Below are positions 13,301 through 25,300 of a DNA stretch of 64,000 bases, in pieces. The notes under the pieces are model-generated. The model ran no database searches and had not been told where the DNA came from. It saw only the letters and a list, made by a program, of their open reading frames with translations. Source of the stretch: Heliocidaris erythrogramma. Taxonomy: Eukaryota > Echinodermata > Echinoidea > Camarodonta > Echinometridae. The stretch is taken from the NCBI GenBank assembly GCA_025617745.1, contig CM046853.1, positions 31,919,313 through 31,983,312 of the forward strand. Direction: 5' to 3'. The position numbers and the translations under genes are program-made. How positions within the stretch are numbered: the first letter of the stretch is position 1; each line of letters starts with the position of its first letter.

Positions 13301-16300
13301 AAGAACCACACCGGCTTCAAGTGATCCACAACCTTCCTAAAACCAAAGATGGCATGAGTCACCTTAACAAGCAAGACTTGGAAGCGTCTACCCCAAAATG
13401 ATGACAGGTGATTGCACAGATCATCAAAGGGGATGTGCAAGACGTTGCTAGGTGTTGGGGCGTACATCCAGGGACCAAAGTTGTTTGCTGATATCAAGGA
13501 TGATATGCTAATGGCAAGGAAGGCCCATGAGAAACTAGGTAACCTGTTATGACCCTGTCTTTCCCATTGTTATGTCTTGATCCTTTTGTGTTTTGCCTTT
13601 GTCTTTGATGGATCAGTATACCTTGAGGGGTAACTGTTGACAAGAAAACAAACCTGAGAGATTTGTTCCTCAAGGGTTGACAAGACTTCAAGGATTCCTT
13701 CTAAAGAACAACTTGAACATAAAGAGGGTCCAAACTGAACAGGGTAATATCCAGCAGACTCTACATTCTGAAGGCCTCTTTTCAACCCTTTCAAAATAAC
13801 AGCAGCAGGGTAGAATTTCTAGTCAAGATAACTTTTAATGCAAGAGAGTAGATAGAAGAGGCACTATTGTTTTTCAGTAATTGCTACTGGAAAGGAGGTA
13901 TAGTCTATCCCCCCAAAGGTCTCCTAATTTAAACACCAGAGAGCATAATTTAGTCAGATAGAACATTTCCCCAAGTAATGGAATCAACTTGGTTAATCAG
14001 TGTCTAGAAATACAGATCACTGTTCCCTAGAATAAACCTATCAAACTGTAAATATTCAACAAAAATTAAAAAGTTTTCCAATTTTTAGTCTTTATAGATA
14101 GACTTATATTTCAAGCACACATTTACGGAAAAGCAGGATTGCTCACACTTGTTCCAGACAGCTGCTTTTACACACCTCTGACTAATGAGTTATCACCAGG
14201 TGTACTAAAGGATTTCCTCAAAATTTCATCCTAGAGAGAGAGAGGGAGAGGCTCTTCCGAACTGAGAACAAAAATGTTTCACCTGATAGCTATCTAGCTT
14301 TCTATCTAATTGGTGATGTTATTTGTGCACTAGATTAAACTGAAGTGTTCCCATTTTTAGGCATTGCCCACAGGAAGGTGAATGGACAAATATTGAACCT
14401 TGGAAAGAGAGGCATGTTGTGATTTAAACACCTAGGTAAAGATGGATGATTCCAGAAGTTACGGGAAAATTCTGTTCTAAGTGTACGAACAATTGCTTCC
14501 TGTGAGGCACTCCTTTGCTTGAACACTTCAGGTATAGTCCACAATTAATAATCTCACATCAGTTTATAAAAAAAAAATATTAATAAATGATTCAGGCAAC
14601 CAGTCAATGATCCAACATTCATAGCACAAAAAAGAATGCAGCATAACATTTTATAAATTTTAATAGCTTCTTCACTGCCTTTGATTCAAAGCAACATTAG
14701 AAAATTCTCCAAAACAAATTTCTTGAGAGTGATGAAAAACAATAAATACAAATACTCCAGAGATGCCAATAATTCCTGGTGGGTTCGAAGAGCCTTGAAG
14801 ATGATCTTGCAACTAAAGTGCCTTCAGCTACCACATGTCTCAAGAGTACTCACAGAAACTTTTCCACAAACTTGATGAAATACCATCCATAATGTCACAA
14901 AGCAAGCAATGACTGCATCATGCCTCTGGGGTCAACTGATGAAGTTTACTTGATAATTGTAACCAGCACATGTCTCAAGAGGAGGCACAGAAACTTTTTC
15001 ACAAACTTGATGAAACACCAACCAAAATTAAAGAAGCAAGCAACAACTACATGCCTCTGGAGTCAGATGATGAAGTCTACTAGCTTTACAAAAATTTGAC
15101 CAGCTCGGCTTTTGCACTGGCTGAACCCTGATCTTTGAGATGGATGCAGCGAGTTAACCAAGATGGTTCCAAAAATACACTCCTCCCTTTTAATAAAATT
15201 CCAGCACATTGAAGTGCTCCAGGCAGCTGTGCAGTCTTGGGTAATATACTGTTTTATCACAAATCAGATACTCTGGCTAATCCAAGGTTTTTCAAACAAA
15301 GAATGATATTTATCAGAATTCAAGGTTAATCCACTTCATATTTCTTTATGAATTTGTGATAGATGAATGATAACATAATGATATCCTCTTCTACAATCAA
15401 AGACAACTTTTGTGGGAGTGTCTGATTAAACAAACACCACAAGTTTAATAACTACAAATTTCAACTCAGATGCAACATTACTTTCTTCCTGCAAGAATTG
15501 AGACTTCCTGTCATTAAATAAAGCTGGATATTCCTTTCCAACAAATGCACCTGGCAACAAATATCTAAAATCTGATGATTTGATACGATACTAGCTGATT
15601 GAGACAACTCCAACATTACAAAGAGATCAGAAAACAGGGTGGATATTCCTTTAAACACTACTGCACATGGAAACAAATATCTAAATTCTGGTTGCTTGGT
15701 ATGCTTCTGGCTGATTGGAGCAACTACAACCGCACCAAGAGATCAGCAAAAGCACTAATAAGCAATAGATACAGGATGAAATGTCCAGCTCCAGACTGTA
15801 CCTTCAAAGTTCAAACTACCCATCCCTACATGTATTGATGATAGTCCAGGTGCATGAAATTCTTCGATAAATATGATCAAAAAGGGCGATGCAGGAAGCA
15901 TACGGTGATAGCTACACACGTTCCTTCTAGAGCCGCAGAGTTTCCTGCTCTCAGTCCACCTAATCGTGAGCATCCTATCAACTTGTTATCACTCAGTATG
16001 CCCTATCAAGACCTGCTGGGAAGCGGGAAACGTCTGTCAGGTAACTTGGAAGTCATCACTTGATTCCACTTGTCAATGTGGGAAATTAAATACCAACCAA
16101 AAGAAATAAATAAATAACTGGTTAAAATTGTTATTAATATTTGTCAGAGGAGATAGATTACATTATTAGTAGTCTCGTTATTAATTTAATAAAACAGGCC
16201 TTCATACTGGTAATATGTACAGGGTGGCCCAGAAAGATTGCAGTAACTGATATCTGCAATTTTAACAACATCACTGACACAATATCATTAGTTTTTATTT

Positions 16301-19300
16301 TACTGGGTAGAAAATTCTTTTCCGACTAAAATGACGCCATGATCATCAATATTGGGTAAGGTGGATTGATTCTACAGATATTTCTGTGAGAATGTGTTTT
16401 TAAAAATTTCTACATTTGTAACTGTAGTCATGCTTGAAGCAGCGATAAATGTACAATCTCCGTTTCATTCATATTGTCTTCGTTTTCAAAGCGAGGGCAG
16501 TCATGGGTTTGTTCACAGAAAATTATTCTATGGTAAGCTGTCATACATACATTTCTCATTTCACAAGGAAAAGAATTTTCGACTGAATAAAACAAAAACT
16601 AATGACATTGGGTGATTTCACGCTCGGTGTTGGTGTTTGGAGTTGGTGTTTAGAGCGAAGATTCTCTTAAAATCGAGCTCAAACACCGCTGTTGAGATCA
16701 AGGAGTCGATACCGATATCCTTTAAACAAAGTGGCGTCAGCACTATTTTTAACGAAGGAAAAAAAATTGTTCAAAACTATTTAATTATTAGTCTAGAATA
16801 TTGTTAAATTACACGAGTAGTCGAATTCTAAAAGAAATAATTATTTGATCTAGAGTGCGGTAAGAAACTCCACAGAAATGGATAGTCTTGACAGGAACAG
16901 TAAGTTTAGATATGATTTCTCTCGAGTTTCTCACTTGCAGCAAAAAAAGCTGCGGTAGCTAATGCAGCTAGACGCCGGATCGGACGGCGTAGCGCGTACA
17001 GGGCAAACATTTCAGGCATTGGCTCAGATTAGCCGGGAAGTTTCCTGACTTTTGTATTGTAAATGTTGATTTAGGGCTCATCCTGGTAAATGATGTGGAC
17101 TCTCTGGATCTTTAACTACGGAATATCTAACGTCATTTTTATTAAATCTATCTTAAAAAGAAAATTAGGTAGGAATTTTATTCACTCATTCAGCTCCTTT
17201 AAAAAGCAAAAGTAGTTCCTTTCCGTGTGCTCTTGATCGAATGTTAGACCAAATGCTGGCCTAGATCTAATATCAGGCCTATATGAACATAATACCGCTT
17301 AACACCTATGAAATTACACTTCGAATGACGCCTACTGTCTTTATTTCTCATGACTTAACAGCATAATTTCCCATAGCTAGAAACACCAACACCAACACCG
17401 ACTGTGAAATCAGTATTTCTTAATCCCTAGGGGTATAGTGTTAGTGAATAGGAATTTGTACATGAAATTAAACACCGACGGCGGAGCTCGGTTCAGCAGA
17501 CGATAATTAACAAAACACAAACACAGGCAACCGGAACTACATCAACAAATCAGAGGTCAACACCTCACACCACTCATTATTGTTTCATTTCACAGTCGGT
17601 GTTAGATCACGATTTCGCGGCAAAATAGACGCTAACACCAAACACCAACACCGAGGGTGAAATCACCCATTGTGCCAATGATGTTCTTGAAATTGCAGGT
17701 ATTGCTTTCTTTCTAGGCCACCCTGTATATATTGTCTCAGGTATTACTGAAAGTCATCAACAGGATTGCACTTGTCAAAGTGGCAAATTAAGTTTTAATG
17801 AAAATTTTTACTTGGATTTAATAGGCTATTTCAAGTATATGGCAACTTGATCCCAGGATTTGGTTTTAATAAATAAGAGAAAACACTTTGAAAATCACCA
17901 ATCACTGTAAAAATATTTCCAAATTTCTAAAGAATCTCAACCAAACAGTGGCAAAATCTGAGACATTCATGTATTTCCATAATACTAGAACTAAAGTTGG
18001 TGTTGGCAATCTAATAAAAATATACTCTTCTAATGATGTAATCAATTTCCACTCACAAAAGTTAATACCAGTATTTGCTGCTAAAATCTTAACTTTCAAT
18101 AAGCATTCGATTTAAAGAATTATGATAATACTTTGTAACAAACTTGACAAGGATTCACTTGCATTGTCCCCCCAAATTATACTCCTGTTATGAGACTCAT
18201 AAATCAATGAAAACTGAAACAAAAGCAAAATGTTTGTGTTTATAAAAAGTCATGATTTCTCTAATTCGAACTATCAGGGGAGTGTTTCATCAAGCCTTTT
18301 GTCAGTGATTTTTACTGACAACTGTTTTAAGCTACTGAAATCCTTGCATCTGATTGGCTGAGAGCAAATTCGTAAGTAAAAATCACTGACAAAACGCTTG
18401 ATGAAACGCTCCCCTGTTTACTGTAGTATCAAGTGACTGTTCCCATGACTACAGTCAATACATCATTTGATCAATCAATTTAACTTGCAGAGCACATGTA
18501 TTGCTTTGCAACTTCTCATAATTCTGAGGTCCTATTTATAAAATAATACTTCCTGGAGTTAAACAGGATTGCATGAACTTTATTCTATCAGGTCCATGTG
18601 TCTAAATCTGTTGAAAATGTTTGTATTTTCTTATCTAATTTACAGCAAGCCATTGCCGGACACTAATTAATTGAATATTGGACTTCTTCCATTTCATGCT
18701 TAAATTCTATAAATGAAAAGGCCAACATGAAGGTTATTTACAATTTCTTAGTTTTAGTGTTTCTTTATTTTTTGAAGAAATCATTCCATGTGGATAAAAA
18801 TAGACCTGATCGCTTTACCTTTAATAGAAAACTAAGAAAAACCACAAGAGACGTACAGGATGACATAGATTGGCAAAATTAGATTTTCACCCTTATCTGA
18901 CCATCTCACTCTCCTATCTGTCATGGCTGGCAAATATCACACTTGGATATTGGTTGTATCAATTAACAGAATTGGGAGAAATTAAGACAGTTTGTCAGGA
19001 AGATTATTTATAATTTAAGAGCATCATATACAATAGCTTTTAAGTGTAGTCCATTATTTATCGTCAACAAAATCGTAACTTCTAGTTGGGTGATGTGTAC
19101 CCAATGGAAAACATAAATGGTGTTGGGCATATATTATGTGACTTCAATGGAACTTTGTCACTGACTGAGGCTTAAACATTGCTACGAAAACATGATTTGA
19201 CATACATGTACAGGGACTTAATAACAAAATAACTTGCAAATAACTTCCAACTCACATGGTTGTACCGCAAACCTTTTTTCTGAATTACAACTTCACCATG

Positions 19301-22300
19301 CAAACCTTCAAAGATCATTAAAAAAAAGTGGTTGAAGATTGCCTCAAGTAAATAAGCTTGAAGATTATCGAAAGGGTCTCATATCAAGTGGTTTTCTCCT
19401 GATGATTAGTTTGTCATCAACTGCAAACTGATTGTTTGATCACTTAACAACTGGAAGGGTAAGGAAATAAAGTGAAGTGTCTCTTTCCTTTTCCTCTTCA
19501 TCAACTTGAAGGAGTCATCATTCTTCAAATACAAAAGATATGAGCAGGTTTTAAAATGGCTTTGGGGATTGGTTACTCCCCCTCCCCCTCGTTCCCCATT
19601 TGCAACCTCCCCCTCCCCTCTTCCCGCTCTGAGCTTGTTCTTTTCAGTTTGGGAGATAGTCAAGGATAGGTATTATTAAAAAAGAATGAAATATCAATGT
19701 GTAAAAGCCAAGTTAAGGGGAGAAGATTGATGTAAGAAATAAAAATATGCCATCTACTTTCATTAAAATACAGAGCATTATTATGTTCAGTACTTATTTG
19801 CAAAACCCAAAGAAGAACACTGCTAACATCTTTTTGAAAAGGCAGTACAAAAATCAAACAAGAGAACATCTAAACTAAAAAAAGATCAGAAAATGAGAGC
19901 AGAAACTCCACCTACTTGACTTCCTATCCGAGATAAAGATCTTGAATTTCATCTGCCTGGCCTTGTAAAGAGGAATATCTCCTATTTGAAGAGCGGTTTG
20001 TCAAATTGAATATTTCCTAAACCAGAAAAATCAAGGGTTGATGCTAAAGCCTGACTCACCTGTCAACTCCTTATCACCTTTTCTGATCAACAAAACTACT
20101 AATGCACAATTGCAATGATATCGCATCATCTTCTGATGTGAACCCATCAAAGCATAATTGCATGCTTTCGAAAATTACAAACTATGATTCCTATATATAG
20201 ATTTGCATTCGGAGTTAATGACAGATAGAGGAAGTCGGTTTTAATCTGTTTCCTAGATAAAATATCAAAAAGGAAATGAATCAAGCATCAAAACTAATGA
20301 TACTAAATCATTAGAGCAAACTGAGTACTTATTTTTGCTTAGTCTTCATTTTGTTAATAATATATTTTACTATAAATCATACAGTTACATTAAACAAGGC
20401 ATGATTGCACTATTTTGTTTGGGAAGCAATTTATCAAACAGGTGATTGCTTAAGCAGAATTTGTGCAAATGAACTCATTTGCTATTTTTTTAAATTTTTG
20501 ATTGATGGATGATTGATTTTTTTTTTGGATTTTTTTAAAATTTATTTTTTATTATTATTATTATTTTTATTTATTTTTTTTTTTTTTGGGGGGGGGGGGG
20601 GGGGTTTAAACTTCATTGTTTATTTTCTTTGCATTTTAAACTCCATGTAAGATTGGTCTTGTAACTGCACACCTTAAAACAAGATGGATTCTTAAAAAAT
20701 GAACGCAAAACATGCTTAATAATAATTTTTGTTGAATTCAAAGAATTTCTTATAATTTATTCTTGGAGAATAAAATTTGTTTATTTTCCCTGACCCTCAT
20801 TAAGCATCTCCCCCCCCCCCCCCCCACCCCTCACCTCTTAATTTCATTCATCATGATGTTAAGTTAAAGTCCATTTCAGGCCTAATACAATATGTTTTTC
20901 CACACATAAAGAAACTCTAATTCTGCACAGTGCAAAGTGTGCTATGGTGTACACATGCTGCACCAAACACCATGGTCCATGTTGCTCTCTCATCTTGGAT
21001 CTCACTCATCATCTATCATGAGAGCATGGCCTTCGTGCTTACATACATGACGGTTACCACGGTAACGCCAAACATAATCCGGTGCGGCGACACGACTGAA
21101 TGCTATCATACATGTAGGAATGGGGTCAAGGCGGGATGCGGGAAATCATTCATGGTTTCCCAGTTCCTGACCAATGGGGGAAAAGTTTCCACGTTTGTTA
21201 GAACTTCCACCTTTTTCTCATTTTCTTTTTGTGGAAAAACGGAGCTAATTTTGGTTTGCAGATTAAGCTTCCAGAGATATTTATCTGCAAGAAGCCTGAA
21301 ACAGCCTCAAGGCTCAGAGAGCTCTATCAATGGGATAAATCTTGTAGTGAATTCACTGATCCACTTCTTCTATCTTCCTAAATTTAGCACTGAACATGTG
21401 ACATTGTAATATTATGAACTGTGTAAGGTATACAAGTACATTAATTCTTTAAAAATCTGGTGTGGATATTGAACCTAATTCTTTGTACAAAATTAATTTG
21501 CTTCATCCATAATCTTATAGAAAAGCAATCAAGTGAACAAATGGGTCAATCCTTATTGTTCTACGGTTATCAAACAAGATATTAGAACCTACCAGAAAAA
21601 TATTGTAAATTATAACAGAATTACATATTTTTGATGAGGGGTATCTATTTCTATATCGAGAATAGCAAATATATTTGCACCAATAAATGAATCTTGTTTA
21701 ATAACATACACTAAAAGCCATTGTTTCTCTATCAAGAAAAGAGTATAGTTGTTGAGGGGTATTAATCAGTTTCAAAATCTCTTGGCTTATTCCGAGTCAA
21801 AATCAAAACCAATTATGAGTTCCTGGTATTTTTACCTATTCAGGACTAAACTTTAATAACCTGGATTACAACACATGAGAGAAGTTTTAAAAGATTGGCC
21901 GAGATAAGTGGACTCTGTAATGTTCTAACACTGACTCACACGTTTTTTCTCTTAAAAATCTGCTGAATAGGTTTTTTGCCACATCCAGAAGTCAATATGA
22001 TGCCTATCTTAAGCAATAGCCCTTCTTGGATTCCCATAATTAGATTGCAACTGCCATTTCCAGCATGACATCCTACCCCAAAACAAAGAGAAAACAAAAG
22101 CCATTTCTGATAGATTGATGCCTGAAGGGTCTTACTATGCGACACTGCATTCTAACTGACCATACCCTAGGGCTTCCTCATCTCACCAGCACGTCACCGT
22201 CATGCTTTTGTGAGTCAACGTAGCTTAGGATTGGCAACGTCTTGGTCAGGAGTTGCTTTTAGTAATGGCTTCACAAGACTGAGGTTAATTTACCACCAAA

Positions 22301-25300
22301 CACTTGAAAATGTATCATCATTTATATACATGCACTCTTAGAAAGTCAAAAGAAATCCAAGCTACATGTAAAACAAATCAAACACTACATTGTACAAGCA
22401 ACATAAAAACTATAATCAGCCGATTTGAACCTGGGCTAGGCCATTCTAAATGTATTCAATTTGCAAATGCAGTCTTTCCACAGTGACTCTACACCATTAC
22501 TACACCAAAGACATTCATTCCTAAGATGATTCTCACATTTTGATGGTAAGTAGCAACATCTTAAGGCCACCGCACACCTTACGATCGGTCTGCGATCCGA
22601 TTTGTGAAATAAATTGCTATGGCATTTTAACAAATGAATTCTACCCTATTCAGGTTCTAAAAAATGATGTGAACACTAAACTTAGGGTTCTGGTAAGTTG
22701 TCAGCTTTCTACACGGAATAAGGGCAAAATTAGTTTCCAGTCGTAGGCAGTCGTACGATTTTTGTGACGTCACTACGACTTGGAGCCAATTTGGCCATTC
22801 CAACGACTAGAAAACTTGGCAAAGTCCGTCTTATCGATTTTACTATCTGTATGACTATTCAGACCCTCAATCAAAAATATTTTTCGTTTTTAAATGATTT
22901 GTCAAATGATATTACATTTTTTCTGAAATTGGATCGCAGAACGATCGTAAGGTGTGCGGTGGCCTTTAATGATTTTCTAATACAATGAACTCTGTGACTT
23001 TTGACTCTTCATCCATTGACCCCAAATGCCAATTGTTAATTTCCCTATAATCACTGATGCATACTGATACCACGTTTGAAGTGCATGCACCAAATGAAAA
23101 TATGATGAGATAGCAAAATGAGGGATAAGAGGATAACCAAAAACATAATGCCTCAATCATCACCTTTGGGGACACAATGGAGGCTTAAAGAGAAGGTTGA
23201 GTTCTGGGAAAGGTGAAAAAATAATTTGTGAGCTTTTTCATTCCTTTTATGTCAGTTTGGAAGATCATAGTAGAAACATCCCTAGAAAAGGATTGCTATT
23301 CAAATGCCCTCATATTCGAAATATGACGAGAAATAGCTGAAGTGTTTCGGGCCGAACATTCATTCCACATGTGCGTGCAGTCCCATATACCCATTTCTGT
23401 GTACAGTGATAGATTTGCTTTTCAGCAATATTTGGGTCAATTTCTTATTATTTTGATGATTCCATAACTTCACAGTATAAACAATTTCTCAATGGAGACA
23501 CAATCAAACTTTTGCAATTGCTTTGAGACAGTTTTTGTTTCACAATGTAATTGCAAGACCAGAACTCAACTTTATCTTTGATGCACAATATACGAATAGA
23601 CAAAGGATGATTCTTACGTGAAAGGCAGCTTGTAGTCATTAGGCTTGATACAACGGACGTAATGTGGGGTAGTTGAGTTCAGCTTCATCATCAGGTACGT
23701 CAAAGAGTCACGGAACTGTAAATAATCAACAGTAATTACATATCATGTTTATATAACCCACTGACTACTGAATTCTGTCATTCTCATAGGCTTTATGCAG
23801 GAACCACCAGGTTCCCTTAGGCAACGGGTTAACAGATAGAGAATTAGATTAGTATCGTACATGTACACTTTGGGTAGAGTTCCAACAATAATGGCTGCAT
23901 GCATGCTAAAGAATAATTAAGTTTTCCTACAAGCATGTTCCGAAACAAACATTATAACATTATTTTCAAAATAAAGGGAAAAAAGTGTAGCACCATGGTT
24001 TTTCTTGTATTTCTAAGATTTTTAAAATTTTACAATGAATAAAATATTTTCAAAAGAAAGCCTCTTGCACGCTTAACTTTCGATTATCACCAGCAATGCC
24101 ACTATTATTGAGTATTACACCTTTATAGCATACTTGAATCATTAAAAAAATTAATTGGATTACAAAAAATTATCAATATGTAAATCCTCCTCCTCCTCCC
24201 CTTTTTTACTGCGACCATCGTTGTCGTCGTCGTTGTCGTCGTCGTTGTCGTCGTCATCATCATCATCAATATCGTCATCATCATCATCAATATCGTCATC
24301 ATCATCATCATTACCTGCACCATCTACTGCATATCCATCATGTTCTACATCTTTAATTTGGATTAATAATCGCTAGTTTCCTTTCCTCCACCTACATGTC
24401 TCCATATCATCAATTATCTTTGTTGTCACCCATTGTCATTTATTTTCTCTCATGCAAATAACATCATCACCATCATCATCATCATCATCATCATCATCAC
24501 CACCTTCCTCCTCATGTCATCCTTACTCAACTCTCTACAGACTTCTTGCATGTCTTGGTGCTCCTGACAGGTGCTATCATTGGTTTGATGGTACCTCTCT
24601 TACGATGAGATATAGGAGCTTCATCATCATCTCCATCATCATCTCCATCACCATCATGATAATCAACATCATCATCATAACAATCAACCTCATCCCCATG
24701 ACAACCGACATAATCACTCTTTATGTCATCCTTACCTGACTCCCTACAGACTTCTTGAATGTCTTGGTGCTCTTGACAGGTGCTACCATTGGTTTGACTG
24801 TACCTCTCTTGTGATGTGTTGTAGGAGCTTCGGGTTTGGGTCGGAACAGTTCTGCCACAAACTCATACTAAACATTCACAGAGAGGAAGGATGAAAATTA
24901 AAAATAATCACAAAATAAACAAACTGCATGGCCATGTTTATATCAAAACAGCAGTCCATACCATACATAGTACATGTACATACGTCCTGAAATAAACAGT
25001 TCAATGAAAATCAATATACATGTACGTCTGATGTAGAAAAAAATACTAAAATTAATTTTCTTAAAGACCTTCTTATCAAGAAAGCAAGTAAGAGAAATGA
25101 AGCAGCAGAATGCAATTATTCTACCTCTAATTCAAACAGCAGTAATTATCATAGTAATAGTCTCTTCCAATTCCCTCTGAAAAAGGGATGATGAAGGGGA
25201 GCATGTGAGCCAAGGAAATAAATGCTTTCTTACCTGACTGGCCATGAGGATGTTGAGATGTTCATCGTTGACCTGGTCGCGGTTCTTCTGCACGAAACCT

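Larger units (their letters stand above)
12334..23617 (-). other. Intron, 11.3 kb, rich in mobile elements
   Basis: Separates the [10 protein letters not shown] exon from the SH1 exon. It holds two local tandem duplications (14832-15090 and 15526-15755), a nested transposon (16220-17725), hairpin elements (18275-18416 and 22564-22965), homopolymer runs near 20500-20605 and 20810, and a relic of the 170-bp repeat (22981-23188). A 159-codon open frame at 20930-21409 has no recognisable domain and I do not call it a gene. Confidence 0.8.
23716..24735 (-). other. Intron, 1.0 kb, with exon relic and microsatellites
   Basis: Between the loop-2 exon and the HYVRC exon. It holds the loop-2 exon relic and two ATC/GTC microsatellites. 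The remainder shows no signal. Confidence 0.8.

Noticed and set aside
13258-13794. Cluster of short minus-strand open frames considered as a retroelement fragment
   Set aside because: I could not recognise a reverse transcriptase, integrase or gag motif in any of them.
20930-21409. 159-codon open frame on the plus strand, the longest in the window
   Set aside because: No recognisable domain, low-complexity tail, no splice or promoter context, and it lies antisense inside a large intron. Its length is possible by chance in 64 kb.
24123-24376. Open frames rich in Ser, Thr or Met over ATC/GTC repeats
   Set aside because: Produced by trinucleotide microsatellites that stay open in several frames. 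There is no protein signal beyond the repeat.
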